DNA of 64,000 nucleotides from Blastococcus litoris (GTDB lineage Bacteria; Actinomycetota; Actinomycetes; Mycobacteriales; Geodermatophilaceae): NCBI RefSeq assembly GCF_003075095.1, contig NZ_QCZF01000003.1, positions 1 to 64,000 of the forward strand, read 5' to 3'. Shown piece by piece: positions 18,442 to 30,013 of this stretch (position 1 is its first letter; each line of letters starts with the position of its first letter). The notes under the pieces were generated by a model. It saw only the letters and a program-made list of their open reading frames with translations, ran no database searches and was not told where the DNA came from. The position numbers and the translations under genes were made by a program.

Positions 18442-19826
18442 CGCGGGTGACCCCGCAGGAGCTGGTCGAGAAGTGCCTCGCGGCCTCGACCGCCGACGAC
18501 CAGATCGCATTCGTCGTCGAGAGCTCCGAGGCCAACCTCCGCTGGGCGGGCAACAGCCTGACCACCAACGGCGCCATGCGCTCCCGCCAGGTCGTCGTCG
18601 TCTCCTTCGTCGACGGCGGCGCGGGCGTGGCGGCCGGTACCGTCACCCGCACGGGTACGCCGGACGTCGACGAGCTGGTCGCGGCGAGCGAGCAGGCCGC
18701 CCGCGACGCCGGGCCCGCGGAGGACGCCGTCCCGCTGATCGGTGAGGAGCCCCCGGGGAACGGGGACTGGGGTGCCCCCGCGGCCGAGACGTCGATCGAC
18801 GTGTTCGCCGACTTCGCGCCCGACCTCGGCCAGGCGTTCGGCGAGGCCCGCGACCGCGACGAGCTCCTCTACGGGTTCGCCGAGCACCAGATGGCCACCA
18901 CGTACCTGGGCAGCTCGACCGGACTGCGGCTGCGGCACGACCAGCCCACCGGGCGGGTGGAGCTCAACGGCAAGAGCCCCGACTTCAGCCGCTCGGTCTG
19001 GGCAGGCGTGGGCACCCGCGACTTCCGCGACGTCTCCGTGGCCGGGCTGGCCGCCGAGGTCGAGCGGAAGATGGGCTGGTCGAAGCGGAGGGTGGAGCTG
19101 CCGGCGGGCCGCTACGAGACGCTGCTCCCGCCGTCGGCGGTCAGCGACCTGATGATCTACCTCTACTGGACGATGGAGGCGCGGGACGCCGACGAGGGGC
19201 GCAACGTCTTCGCCACGCCCGGCGGCGGCAACCGGGTGGGGGAGCGGCTGGCCGCCCTGCCGCTGACGCTGCGCAGCGACCCCCACGCGCCGGGGCTGGA
19301 GACCGCGCCCTTCCAGGTGGTCGGCGCCTCCTCGGGCTCGGCCTCGGTGTTCGACAACGGGATGGCCACCCCCGCGGTGAGCTGGATCGAGGACGGGACG
19401 CTCGCCAACCTCGTCCGGCCCCGTGCATGGGCGCTGAAGACCACCGCCCCCGCGACCGCGGCCGTGGACAACCTGCTCCTCGAGGACCCGACGGCGACGG
19501 CGTCCCTGGACGAGATGCTGGCCGCCACCGATCGCGGCCTGCTGCTGACCACGCTCTGGTACATCCGCGAGGTCGACCCGCAGACGCTGCTGCTCACCGG
19601 GCTGACCCGGGACGGCGTCTTCCTCGTCGAGGGCGGGGAGGTGACCGGCGCGGTCAACAACTTCCGCTTCAACGAGTCGCCGGTCGACCTGCTGGGCCGG
19701 GCGGTCCAGGCGGGGCGCACCGAGCGGACGCTGCCGCGCGAGTGGAACGACTGGTTCACCCGGTGCGCGATGCCGCCGCTGCGGGTGCCGGACTTCAACA
19801 TGAGCAGCGTCAGCCCCGCCAGCTGA
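18438..19826 (+). CDS. tldE: TldE/PmbA family partner protein
   Basis: A 462-residue TldD/PmbA family protein lacking the HExxxH motif, as expected for the inactive TldE partner. The C-terminal third, with GASSGSASVFDNGMATP, LWYIREVDPQTLLLTGLTRDGVFLVEGGE and AVNNFRFNESPVDLL, is strongly family-like. It should form the second half of the TldD-TldE heterodimer. Its start is translationally coupled to tldD. Confidence 0.93.
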
Positions 19827-20130
19827 CCGCGCCGGACGGCGCGATCTGACGTGGCCCCGCCCCTCTGGTCACACCCGTACCGCGGGGTGAGTCGGGACGG
19901 TGCAGTTCTGCACAACGACCCCGGGAAACCGTCGGTGACAAATGCCGGGGACGGGCCGTGCTGAGCTGATTACGCTGGGTACCGGGAGAGCGACGCCGCT
20001 AAACCCCGAAAATGTACGAATTCTCGGCGCACGGGATTCAGCACCTGCCGATTCCTGCCGATATCTCGTCCAGTTCGATCCAGCACAGTCACACGGGTCC
20101 CGCCTTCTCCGGGACCGAGGGGAGGACTCC
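19827..20130 (+). other. Long leader/intergenic region upstream of the Cys-rich gene
   Basis: About 300 bases without a gene, more A/T-rich than the surroundings. It holds a short hairpin just after tldE (CGCGCC and GGCGCG, 19828-19843), possibly its terminator, and a perfect 14-base palindrome GTGCAGTTCTGCAC at 19900-19913. A TACGCT -10-like element occurs near 19972 without a convincing -35. I could not match it to a known riboswitch. Confidence 0.5.
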
Positions 20131-20433
20131 GTGACCAGGAGTCGCAAGCCGTCCGTCTTCCAGGTGGGCAAGGTCCGGGACGACGGCCGCACGGTCGTCA
20201 TCTCCGGGTGGGGGCTGGGGCTGTGCGCCACCGGCTGCGCCTGCCACCGCCACCCCGTGGCGGGGCACCTCGCCATCGCCGAGGACCAGGCCGGCGGCAA
20301 GCTCGGCCTCGCCAGCTACGCCGACGGGGAGTGCGACTGCTGCGAGGCGTGGACCGCCGACGAGCTCGCCGCGATCCTGCGCGACCTCGACACGGTCGCG
20401 GGCCTGCAGGCCCAGGAGCCCCTCGCCGGCTGA
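20131..20433 (+). CDS. Small Cys-rich protein of unknown function
   Basis: A 100-residue protein that I do not recognise. Six Cys lie in two groups: Cys 32, 36 and 38 in LCATGCACHRH and Cys 68, 70 and 71 in ECDCCEAW, with His 39 and 41 next to the first group. This suggests a metal or iron-sulfur site. The C-terminal 25 residues form a helix (TADELAAILRDLDTV). No signal peptide or membrane segment is seen. The GTG start is supported by GGGGAGGA seven bases upstream; the frame is open further upstream but that stretch looks non-coding. It lies downstream of the TldD/TldE pair. Confidence 0.75.
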   Translation: MTRSRKPSVFQVGKVRDDGRTVVISGWGLGLCATGCACHRHPVAGHLAIAEDQAGGKLGLASYADGECDCCEAWTADELAAILRDLDTVAGLQAQEPLAG

Positions 20434-20467
20434 CCGACATCGTCGTCGCCCCCACGCCGGGGGCCAT

Positions 20468-20515
20468 GAATGTGCGCCCAGGGTTCATTCCGGAATGGAC
20501 CCTGGGCGCACATTC
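20468..20515 (+). terminator. 48-base near-perfect palindrome after the Cys-rich gene
   Basis: The arms AATGTGCGCCCAGGGT and ACCCTGGGCGCACATT are perfect inverted repeats. The centre (CATTCC, GGAATG) is also self-complementary, so the whole 48 bases fold with almost no loop. It lies 35 bases after the stop and lacks a T run. It probably ends or protects the transcript. Confidence 0.7.
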
Positions 20516-20707
20516 GTCTGCAGCAGTTCTGCGGGGACGGGCGGGGCTGCCGTCGACCACTGGTGCTCGTGTGGCACGCGGTGCGGATCGACGGATTGTG
20601 ACAGCGCGCCTTCCCCTACTTGTCGACACCGGATCCTTACCGTCCGTACTGACGCGCAACCAACGTGGCCCCTTCCCCGGGCCCGGCGCAACCGACGGAG
20701 GCGGACG

Positions 20708-21724
20708 GTGCAGTCACCGCGCACGACGACCCGGCGCCGTTCCCGTGCCCTTCTCGCCCTGAGCGGGGCGCTGCTCGCGGTCGCGACGGGCGTCCTCGCC
20801 CCGGCCCCGGCCGCCGCCGATCCCGCCACTTCGGCGGAGGCGCAGAAGCTGGTGCAGGAGGCGGCCCAGCAGCTCACCGCCATCGAGGAGCAGCTGCACG
20901 AGGCCGAGCTGATCGTCGCCGACCAGCAGGAGGCCGCCGACGACGCCGCGGCCGCCGCGGCGTCCGCCCAGCAGGCCCTCGCGGTCTACGCGCCGCAGAT
21001 CCGGGCCATCGCGCAGAGCGGCTTCACCGCGAAGAGCCAGTCGCGGGTCGCCGCTTTCCTCACCAGCGAGTCCGCCGACGAGCTCGTCCAGCAGATGACG
21101 ACGCTGGACATGATCGCCGTGCACACCAATGCCGTCGTCACCGAGGCCTCCCAGGCGCAGCGGGCCGCGCAGGAGGCCCAGGTGGTCGCCGACCAGGCCG
21201 CGGCCGCCGCGCGCGCCGGCCTCGAGCAGCTGCAGGGCCAGCAGGCCGAGCTGGAGGAGAAGGTCGACGCCTACCAGGCCGACTTCGCCCGCCTGTCGGC
21301 TGCCGAGCAGGCCGCCGTCACCACCGCCGTCGCCGGCCGCTCGCTGCAGGCGCCGCGCGACCTCCCCATGCCGCCCGGCGCGGCGGGGGCGGCGATCCAG
21401 ACCGCGCTCGCGCAGGTCGGCGACCGCTACGAGCACGCGGCCATGGGCCCCGACGCCTTCGACTGCTCCGGCCTCACGTCCTACGCCTACGCCGCGGCCG
21501 GCGTCGCCCTGCCGCACTCCAGCCGCGCGCAGTCCCAGCTCGGCACCCAGGTGTCGCGCGCCGAGCTCCAGCCCGGCGACCTCGTCTTCTTCTACGACCC
21601 GATCAGCCACGTGGGCCTCTACATCGGCAACGGGATGATGGTGCACGCCCGGACCTACGGCTCCCCGGTCGCCGTCACCAGCGTCGACCAGCGCGGCTTC
21701 CGGTTCGGCGTCCGCCTGGGCTGA
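20708..21724 (+). CDS. Secreted NlpC/P60 peptidoglycan hydrolase, RipA-like
   Basis: A 338-residue cell-wall hydrolase. The N-terminus is a twin-Arg-free signal peptide (basic TTTRRRSR, hydrophobic core, cleavage near PAAADPA). Residues about 42-205 form an Ala/Gln/Glu-rich coiled coil that probably keeps the enzyme inhibited or bound to a partner. The C-terminal 110 residues are the NlpC/P60 domain: FDCSGL holds the catalytic Cys, SHVGLYIGNG the His and VHARTYG the third polar residue. It should cut peptide stems of peptidoglycan during division. The GTG at 20708 has GGAGG eight bases upstream. Confidence 0.93.
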   Translation: MQSPRTTTRRRSRALLALSGALLAVATGVLAPAPAAADPATSAEAQKLVQEAAQQLTAIEEQLHEAELIVADQQEAADDAAAAAASAQQALAVYAPQIRAIAQSGFTAKSQSRVAAFLTSESADELVQQMTTLDMIAVHTNAVVTEASQAQRAAQEAQVVADQAAAAARAGLEQLQGQQAELEEKVDAYQADFARLSAAEQAAVTTAVAGRSLQAPRDLPMPPGAAGAAIQTALAQVGDRYEHAAMGPDAFDCSGLTSYAYAAAGVALPHSSRAQSQLGTQVSRAELQPGDLVFFYDPISHVGLYIGNGMMVHARTYGSPVAVTSVDQRGFRFGVRLG

Positions 21725-21767
21725 GGCCCGGGAACGCCGTCCCCGATCGGACTGGCACCATCCGGAC

Positions 21768-23231
21768 GTGACCGTCCGGACCACCGCCCCTCCGGAGCCG
21801 ACGCTCCGCCCCGACGCGGTGGGGTTCGTCGACTCCCTCGTGATCGGCCTCGCCGCGACGTCGCCGGCGTACTCGCTCGCCGCCGTCATCGGGCCGGTCG
21901 TCGCCCTCGTCGGCGTGCACGCACTGGGTGTCCTGCTGGCGTCGTTCGTCCCGATGCTGCTCATCGCCGGCGCCTTCGCCGCGCTCAACCGCGTCGACCC
22001 CGACTGCGGGACGACGTTCTCCTGGGTCACCCGCGCGCTGGGGCCGTGGACCGGCTGGATCGGCGGCTGGGCGATCACGATGACCGGCGTCCTCGTGCTG
22101 GGGTCGCTCGCGGAGGTCGGCGTCCGCTTCACCCTGCTGGCGCTCGGCCTCGACGGGTGGACGGAGTCGACGCCGGTCGTCATGGGGCTGACCGTCGCGC
22201 TCATCGTCCTCATGGCGTGGATCTGCGTGCGCGGCACCGAGGTGTCGGCACGGCTGCAGAACGGGCTGATCCTGGCCCAGACGGCGGCGCTGGCCGTCTT
22301 CGCCGTCGTCGCCCTCGCGCGCGGCCTGCGGGGCGACAGCCCGTTCGGCGCGCTCACGCCGTCCTGGGAGTGGCTCGACCCCTTCGGCGCCGGCGGCGCG
22401 GCCCTGACCAGCGGCCTGCTGCTCGGCGTCTTCGCCTACTGGGGCTGGGAGTCGGCGGTCAACCTCACCGAGGAGACGACGAACCCGCGGACGGCGCCCG
22501 GCCGGGCCGCGGTGCTCTCGACCGTCGTCCTGCTGCTCACCTACCTGGGCGTGGCCGCCGCGGTGGTCTCCTTCGCCGGGACGGCGTTCCTCGCGGGCAA
22601 CGCCGACGAGGAGGAGGCGGTGTTCGCGCTGCTGTCGTCGGAGGCGCTGGGCGGCTGGGACTGGGTCGTGCTGCTCGCCGTCGCCACCTCCGCCGTCGCC
22701 TCCACGCAGACGACGATCATCCCGGCCTCGCGGACCGGCCTGTCGATGGCGCGGCGCGGCGCGCTGCCGCGGCGGTTCGCCTCGATCTCCGCCACCCACC
22801 GGACGCCGGACGTCTCGACCTGGTGGGTCGCTGCGGTGGGTGTCGCCTGGTACGTCGTCGTGGGGCTGATCAGCGAGAACGCGCTCTACGACTCGATCAC
22901 CGGGCTGTCGCTGCTCATCGCGCTCTACTACGCGCTCACCGGGCTGGCCTGCGCGGTGTTCTTCCGCCGGCAGCTGCTGCGCAGCGTGCGGAACCTGCTG
23001 CTGCTCGGCGTCGGCCCGCTCACCGGGGCGGCGATGCTCACCTGGCTGCTCGTCCTGTCGGTGCGCGACCTCGCCGACGCCGGCAACTCCTACACCGGGC
23101 AGGCGTGGCTCGGCGTCGGGCCACCGCTGGTGATCGGCATCGGGGTGATGGCTGCCGGCGTCGGGCTGATGCTGTGGTGGCGCCGGCGGGACACCGCCTT
23201 CTGGCGGGAGCGGGCGTCGGTCGCCCCCTGA
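21768..23231 (+). CDS. APC family amino acid/polyamine permease
   Basis: A 487-residue inner-membrane transporter with about 12 hydrophobic segments. The N-terminal LVIGLAATSPAYSLAAVIG corresponds to the unwound TM1 substrate region of APC carriers. DPDCGTTFSWVTRALGPWTGWIGGW is the conserved TM2-3 loop and FAYWGWESAVNLTEET the TM6 region. The cargo is probably an amino acid or amine; it cannot be fixed from the sequence. It starts with GTG 43 bases after the NlpC/P60 gene. Confidence 0.9.
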   Translation: MTVRTTAPPEPTLRPDAVGFVDSLVIGLAATSPAYSLAAVIGPVVALVGVHALGVLLASFVPMLLIAGAFAALNRVDPDCGTTFSWVTRALGPWTGWIGGWAITMTGVLVLGSLAEVGVRFTLLALGLDGWTESTPVVMGLTVALIVLMAWICVRGTEVSARLQNGLILAQTAALAVFAVVALARGLRGDSPFGALTPSWEWLDPFGAGGAALTSGLLLGVFAYWGWESAVNLTEETTNPRTAPGRAAVLSTVVLLLTYLGVAAAVVSFAGTAFLAGNADEEEAVFALLSSEALGGWDWVVLLAVATSAVASTQTTIIPASRTGLSMARRGALPRRFASISATHRTPDVSTWWVAAVGVAWYVVVGLISENALYDSITGLSLLIALYYALTGLACAVFFRRQLLRSVRNLLLLGVGPLTGAAMLTWLLVLSVRDLADAGNSYTGQAWLGVGPPLVIGIGVMAAGVGLMLWWRRRDTAFWRERASVAP

Positions 23232-23259
23232 GCTCAGTGGTGGGTGCTCAGTGGTGGGT
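23232..23259. repeat. Tandem duplication of 14 bp at a convergent gene junction
   Basis: GCTCAGTGGTGGGT occurs twice in direct succession, directly after the permease stop. On the minus strand it duplicates the last codons and stop (His-His-stop) of the YdeI-like gene. It looks like a recent slippage duplication. Confidence 0.75.
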
Positions 23260-23826
23260 GCGGCCCTCCCGCAGCATCTCGACGGCGGCCGCGATCCGCT
23301 TCGCCCGGGTGGCCGGTGTGCTCGCGGTGTGCACGCGGTGGAGGACGGCGTAGCGGTTCTGGCCGTCGAGGCCGTCGAACGCCGCCCGGACGGCGGGCTC
23401 GGCGTCCAGGGCCGCCGCGAGGTCGTCGGGCACGGTGATCGTCGCCGGGCCGGCGTAGGCGCGCTCCCAGCGGCCGTCGGCCTTCGCGGCCTCGACCACG
23501 GCCAGCCCCGCGGGGCGGAGGCGCCCCTCGGCGACCAGGCGCTCGACGGTCGCGACGTTCTTCAGCGACCACACGCTCTTCGGCCGCCGGGGCGTGATCC
23601 GCTGGACGTACCAGGTGTCGTCGAGCCGGTTGGCCCGACCGTCGATCCAGCCGAAGCAGAGCAGCACCTCGACCATCTGCTCCCAGTTCACCGACGGGAT
23701 GCCGGTGCCCTTCTTCGCGATCTTCACGTAGAGGCCGGGAGCCGTGGCGTGGTTCTCCTCCAGCCACGCCTCGAGCGCGGCCTGGTCGGGGAACGTCAGC
23801 ACCGGCAGGTCGGTCGGCAGCGTCAC
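23248..23826 (-). CDS. YdeI/OmpD-associated family protein
   Basis: A 192-residue cytosolic protein of the YdeI/OmpD-associated family. Conserved pieces are FPDQAALEAWLEENHATAPGLYVKIAKK, WEQMVEVLLCFGWIDGRANRLDD, YVQRITPRRPKSVWSLKNV and the C-terminal LHRVHTASTPATRAKRIAAAVEML. Biochemical function is unknown; some relatives are linked to resistance to cationic peptides. The GTG at 23826 fits the family N-terminus. Its 3' end lies in a 14-base tandem duplication. Confidence 0.88.
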   Translation of the reverse strand: MTLPTDLPVLTFPDQAALEAWLEENHATAPGLYVKIAKKGTGIPSVNWEQMVEVLLCFGWIDGRANRLDDTWYVQRITPRRPKSVWSLKNVATVERLVAEGRLRPAGLAVVEAAKADGRWERAYAGPATITVPDDLAAALDAEPAVRAAFDGLDGQNRYAVLHRVHTASTPATRAKRIAAAVEMLREGRTHH

Positions 23827-23890
23827 GGCGCCATCCTGCCGTCGGGGGACGACGGTTTCGGCGCTCCGCTGCGCGGCTACCGCCGTCCGG

Positions 23891-24637
23891 GTGAGTGATC
23901 GGGGACCGGGACCGGGACCGGCGGTGGTGTGGCTCGTCCGGCACGGCGAGAGCATGGGCAACGTCGCGGACGCGCAGGCGCACAAGGCCGGCGCCGGCCG
24001 GCTGCAGCTCGACATCCGCGACCCCGACGTCCCGCTGTCGGACACCGGGCGCGGGCAGGCGGAGGCCCTCGGCCGCCACCTGGCCACGCTGCCGGAGGAC
24101 CAGCGCCCCACCGCGGTGCTCAGCTCGCCGTTCGCCCGGGCGCTGACCACCGCGCAGCTGGCCACGGCGGGCCTCGACGTCCGCGTGCGCACCGACGAGC
24201 GGCTGCGGGAACGCGACTTCGGCGCCTTCGACGGCATGACCGGTGCCGGGATCCGCGAGCAGTACCCCGAGGAGGCCAGGCGCCGCGACCTGCTCGGCAA
24301 GTTCTACTACCGGCCGCCCGGGGGCGAGAGCTGGGCCGACGTCGCGCTGCGGCTGCGCAGCCTGCTGGCCACCGAGGCCCTGCGGCACGACTGCGAGCGG
24401 CTGATGATCGTCGCCCACCAGGCGGTGATCATGGTCCTCCGGTACATCTTCGAGGAGCTGACCGAGCAGGAGCTGATGGAGGTCGACCGCGAGGAGCAGG
24501 TCGCCAACGCCTCGCTCACCCGCTACGAGATGGACCAGGCCGGCGTCCTGCGGCTGGCCGAGTTCAACGCCGTCGACCACCTGGTCGCCGAGGACGAGGA
24601 CGTCACCGAGGAGCCCGATGTCGCCCAGCAGGCCTGA
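23891..24637 (+). CDS. Histidine phosphatase family protein
   Basis: A 248-residue phosphoglycerate-mutase-fold phosphatase. The catalytic motif LVRHGESMGN appears at about residue 15. LSSPFARALTTAQLA supplies the second Arg, RERDFGAFDGMTGAGI the acid region, and MIVAHQAVIMVLRYI the second catalytic His. The substrate is unknown. The 3' end overlaps the next gene by 20 bases, which suggests cotranscription with nnrD. The true start may be a few codons downstream of the GTG used here. Confidence 0.9.
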   Translation: MSDRGPGPGPAVVWLVRHGESMGNVADAQAHKAGAGRLQLDIRDPDVPLSDTGRGQAEALGRHLATLPEDQRPTAVLSSPFARALTTAQLATAGLDVRVRTDERLRERDFGAFDGMTGAGIREQYPEEARRRDLLGKFYYRPPGGESWADVALRLRSLLATEALRHDCERLMIVAHQAVIMVLRYIFEELTEQELMEVDREEQVANASLTRYEMDQAGVLRLAEFNAVDHLVAEDEDVTEEPDVAQQA

Positions 24638-25508
24638 GCCCACACTCGTCACGCCCCAGGTCCTGCGCGGCTGGCCGCTGCCGGAGCCGTCGGGCGGCAA
24701 GAACGCGCGCGGTTCGATCCTGGTGATCGGCGGGAGCACCGAGACCCTGGGCGCGGTGCTGCTCGCCGCCGAGGCGGCCATGCGGGCCGGCGCGGGCAAG
24801 CTGCAGGTGGCGACGGTGGCCTCGCTCGCCCCGTTCGCCACGAACGCGCTGCCCGAGGCGTTGGTGCGTGCGCTGCCGGAGACCGACGGGGGAGCGATCA
24901 GCGCGGCCGCGGCCGACACCGTCCGCGACCTGGCCGAGGCCGCCGACGCCGTGCTGATCGGGCCGGGCATGGCCGACACGGAGGCGACCCAGGCGTTCGG
25001 GGAACGGCTGCTGCCGCACCTGCGCGGCCCGCTCGCACTCGATGCCCTGGGGCTGGCCTGCGTCACCGCGAACGACGCGTCGGTGCGCCACCTCGACGGC
25101 CGCGTTGTGCTCACGCCCAACCCCACGGAGATCGCCTACGCCCTCCACGTCGAGGAGGAGGAGATCGAGGACGATCCGTCCGGCGCCGCCGCCCGGCTCG
25201 CGGACCGCGCCCAGGCCGTCGTCGGCCTCGGCGGCGCGACGTCGTGGATCGCCGCGCCGGACGGCCACGTCTGGCGGGACGACAGCGGGACCGCCGGCCT
25301 GGGCGTCAGCGGCTCGGGCGACGTGCGCGCGGGGATCACCGGCGGTCTGCTTGCCCGCGGCGCCGACCCCGCCCAGGCCGCGGTGTGGGCCGCGTTCCTG
25401 CACGGCCGGTGCGGCGAGCGGCTGGCGTCGTCGGTAGGCCGGCTAGGCTTCCTCGCCCGCGAGCTCCCGGCCGAGGTGCCGCGGGCCCTGGCCGAGGTCG
25501 CTCCCTGA
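24618..25508 (+). CDS. nnrD: ADP-dependent NAD(P)H-hydrate dehydratase
   Basis: A 296-residue carbohydrate-kinase-like enzyme that converts the S form of damaged, hydrated NAD(P)H back to NAD(P)H. Family marks are KNARGSILVIGGSTETLGAVLLAAEAAMRAGAGK, VLIGPGMADT, LTPNPTEIAYAL and GVSGSGDVRAGITGGLLARG, in which GSGD is the nucleotide-binding catalytic stretch. The epimerase half (YjeF N-domain) is absent here, so this is the stand-alone dehydratase form. Overlaps the phosphatase gene upstream. Confidence 0.9.
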   Translation: MSPSRPEPTLVTPQVLRGWPLPEPSGGKNARGSILVIGGSTETLGAVLLAAEAAMRAGAGKLQVATVASLAPFATNALPEALVRALPETDGGAISAAAADTVRDLAEAADAVLIGPGMADTEATQAFGERLLPHLRGPLALDALGLACVTANDASVRHLDGRVVLTPNPTEIAYALHVEEEEIEDDPSGAAARLADRAQAVVGLGGATSWIAAPDGHVWRDDSGTAGLGVSGSGDVRAGITGGLLARGADPAQAAVWAAFLHGRCGERLASSVGRLGFLARELPAEVPRALAEVAP

Positions 25509-25525
25509 CCTCGCGCGTACGTTGA

Positions 25526-27939
<2,414 letters not shown>

Positions 27940-28002
27940 GCCGGGGAGTCTGCCGCGCGCGGAACCTGTGCGTGCAGGCCGGGGCTGTGCTGTGCTGACG
28001 GC

Positions 28003-28581
28003 GTGGCGGACAACTACATCGCAGAACTGCCCTTCGGCGCCCCGAAGATCGACGACGACGCGTTCGTCGCCCCTACCGCGGTCGTGGTGGGCGCGGTGAC
28101 CATGGGTCCGCGGGCCAGCATCTGGTACGGCGCGGTGGCCCGGGCCGACCACGAGACGATCGAGATCGGCGAGGGCTCGAACGTGCAGGACGGCTGCACG
28201 CTGCACTCCGACCCCGGCTTCCCGCTGGTCGTGGGCCGGAACGTGACCGTCGGGCACCGGGTCGTCCTCCACGGCGCGCGGATCGACGACGAGGTGCTCG
28301 TCGGCATGGGCAGCGTCGTGATGAACGGCGCGCACATCGGCTCGGGCTCGATCGTCGCCGCGGGCGCCGTCGTCACCCAGGGCAAGCAGTTCCCGCCCCG
28401 CTCGGTCATCGCCGGCGTGCCGGCCAAGGTCGTCCGCGAGGCGACAGAGGACGACCTCCTGCACATCCGGGGCAACGCGGCGGCGTACTACGAGCGGCTG
28501 CCCGAGGCGCGCAAGGTGCGCCCGGTCGTCCGGCGCAAGCTCCCGCCGGCCGGGATGGTGCCCGGCGACGCACTCGCCTGA
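28003..28581 (+). CDS. Gamma-carbonic anhydrase family protein
   Basis: A 192-residue left-handed beta-helix protein with hexapeptide repeats throughout residues 15-150. Candidate zinc His residues lie in RADHETI, CTLHSDPG and GHRVVLHGARI, matching the Cam/YrdA pattern. Such proteins hydrate carbon dioxide in some species; activity cannot be assumed. The C-terminal extension (NAAAYYERLPEARKVRPV) is common in actinobacterial members. The GTG start lies 24 bases after a TGTGCG-rich stretch without a strong ribosome site. Confidence 0.9.
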   Translation: MADNYIAELPFGAPKIDDDAFVAPTAVVVGAVTMGPRASIWYGAVARADHETIEIGEGSNVQDGCTLHSDPGFPLVVGRNVTVGHRVVLHGARIDDEVLVGMGSVVMNGAHIGSGSIVAAGAVVTQGKQFPPRSVIAGVPAKVVREATEDDLLHIRGNAAAYYERLPEARKVRPVVRRKLPPAGMVPGDALA

Positions 28582-28586
28582 TCCGA

Positions 28587-28644
28587 CGAGATCTGCACAC
28601 TCGCCCCCATCAGCCCCCTGAAGGGGGCCACTGTGCAGATCTCG
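28587..28644. terminator. Bidirectional hairpin between convergent genes
   Basis: Outer arms CGAGATCTGCACA and TGTGCAGATCTCG are perfect 13-base inverted repeats. Inside them GCCCCC and GGGGGC form a second stem. The structure fills the 70-base gap between the convergent carbonic anhydrase and cysteine-desulfurase-like genes and probably ends both transcripts. Confidence 0.75.
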
Positions 28645-28651
28645 CCGAGGG

Positions 28652-29857
28652 TCAGCGGACGGCGAGCCACTCCCGCAGGCCGGTGAGCAGGCGCTCGACG
28701 TCGTCGGCGTCGCTGTAGGGCGCCAGGCCGACCCGCAGCCCGCCGGTGTCGCCGAGGCCGAGCCAGCGGCTGGCCTCGATCGCGTAGAACGACCCGGCCG
28801 GGGCGTTGACGCCGCGCTCGGCGAGGAACCGGTACGCGTCGGCGGCGTCGCGCCCGTCGAAGGTGAGCAGGAGCGTCGGCGTGCGGTGCGCCGCGCGCGA
28901 CCACAGCGTGACGCCGGGCAGGGCGGCGAGGCCGGCCTCCAGCTCGGCGCGCAGGCCGTCCTCGTACTCCTCGAGCACGGTCATGGCGGCGACCAGCCGC
29001 TCGCGTCGCGTGCCACCGGCCGGGGCCAGGTCCGCAAGGAAGTCGATGGCCGCCGTCGTCCCGGCCATGAGCTCGTAGGGCAGCGTGCCCAGCTCGAACC
29101 GCTCGGGAACGGCGTCGGTCGACGGGAGCAGCTTCGCCGGGTGCAGGGACTCCAGCAGCGCCGGGTCGGCGGCCAGCGCCCCGCAGTGCGGGCCGAGGAA
29201 CTTGTACGGCGAGCAGGTGTAGAGGTCGGCACCCAGCGCCCGGACGTCGACCGGCGCGTGCGCGGTGAGGTGCACCCCGTCGACTGCGAGGAGGGCGCCC
29301 ATGGCGCGCACCCGCTCGGCGATCTCGGCCACCGGCGGCCGCGTGCCGATCAGGTTGGACGCCCCGGTGACGGCCACGAGCTTCGTCCGCTCGGTGAGCA
29401 CCTCGGAGATGTCGTCGGCGGTCAGCTCGCCGGTCGCGGGATCGAACGCCGCCCAGCGCACGGTCGCCCCGGCGGCCTCGGCGGCGATCACCCAGGGCCG
29501 CACGTTGGCGTCGTGGTCCAGGCGCGAGACGACGACCTCGTCGCCGGGGCCCCAGCCGGCCGCGAGCGCCCGCGAGACGTCGAAGGTGAGCTGCGTGGCG
29601 CTGCGGCCGAAGACGATCCCCCGCGGGTCGGCGCCGAGCAGGTCGGCCAGCGCCTGCCGGGCGGCGGTGACGACGTCGTCGGCGGTGCGCTCCGCGGCCG
29701 TCGTCCGCCCGCGGTTCGAGATCGGTGAACCCAGCGTCTCGGCGACCGCGTGGGCCACCTGGCGGGGCACCTGCGTGCCGCCGGGACCGTCGAAGTGGGC
29801 GGTGCCGGCCCGCAGCGCGGGGAACTGCGCGCGGACCGCGGCGACGTCGTAGCTCAT
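28652..29857 (-). CDS. Cysteine desulfurase-like aminotransferase class V (VC1184 subfamily type)
   Basis: A 401-residue PLP enzyme. Lys 219 in CSPYKFLGPHCGA is the PLP-binding Lys; AVDGVHLTAHAPVDVRALGAD precedes it, and TGASNLIGTRPPVAEI is the conserved domain. The sequence fits the cysteine-desulfurase-like group that is not clustered with iron-sulfur assembly genes. The N-terminal FDGPGGTQVPRQVAHAV is typical of that group. Its physiological substrate is unclear. The ATG at 29857 is preferred over an upstream in-frame codon. No suf or isc genes are nearby. Confidence 0.88.
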   Translation of the reverse strand: MSYDVAAVRAQFPALRAGTAHFDGPGGTQVPRQVAHAVAETLGSPISNRGRTTAAERTADDVVTAARQALADLLGADPRGIVFGRSATQLTFDVSRALAAGWGPGDEVVVSRLDHDANVRPWVIAAEAAGATVRWAAFDPATGELTADDISEVLTERTKLVAVTGASNLIGTRPPVAEIAERVRAMGALLAVDGVHLTAHAPVDVRALGADLYTCSPYKFLGPHCGALAADPALLESLHPAKLLPSTDAVPERFELGTLPYELMAGTTAAIDFLADLAPAGGTRRERLVAAMTVLEEYEDGLRAELEAGLAALPGVTLWSRAAHRTPTLLLTFDGRDAADAYRFLAERGVNAPAGSFYAIEASRWLGLGDTGGLRVGLAPYSDADDVERLLTGLREWLAVR

Positions 29858-29880
29858 GCCGGCGACGCTACCGAGCACTC

Positions 29881-29935
29881 GAGTGCGACGAAGCGGTGGC
29901 CATCAGGTGCTGGTCGCCACCGTTTCGTCGCACTC
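29881..29935. terminator. Hairpin with 20-base arms
   Basis: GAGTGCGACGAAGCGGTGGC and GCCACCGTTTCGTCGCACTC pair over 20 bases with one mismatch around a 15-base loop. A separate 12-base palindrome, GCACTCGAGTGC (29875-29886), overlaps its left edge and lies in the promoter region of the desulfurase-like gene. The stem may end the leucine-rich-repeat gene transcript coming from the right. Confidence 0.65.
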
Positions 29936-29961
29936 GCCGCTCTCTCGTCGTCTGCAGATGC

Positions 29962-29986
29962 GTCCCTGAGCGGCCCACTCAGGGAC
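29962..29986. terminator. Short perfect hairpin 3' of the LRR-like gene
   Basis: GTCCCTGAG and CTCAGGGAC form a nine-base perfect stem with a seven-base loop, flanked on both sides by the direct repeat CAGATGCG. It is the nearer of two hairpins downstream of the minus-strand LRR-like gene. Confidence 0.6.
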
Positions 29987-30013
29987 AGATGCGGCCCACG
30001 GTGTGTCCTGGCC

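Noticed and set aside
19827-20707. Cyclic di-AMP (ydaO-type) riboswitch in front of the NlpC/P60 gene
   Set aside because: Such switches often precede cell-wall hydrolase genes in actinobacteria, so I looked for the conserved core stretches and could not find them. A covariance-model search would settle it.
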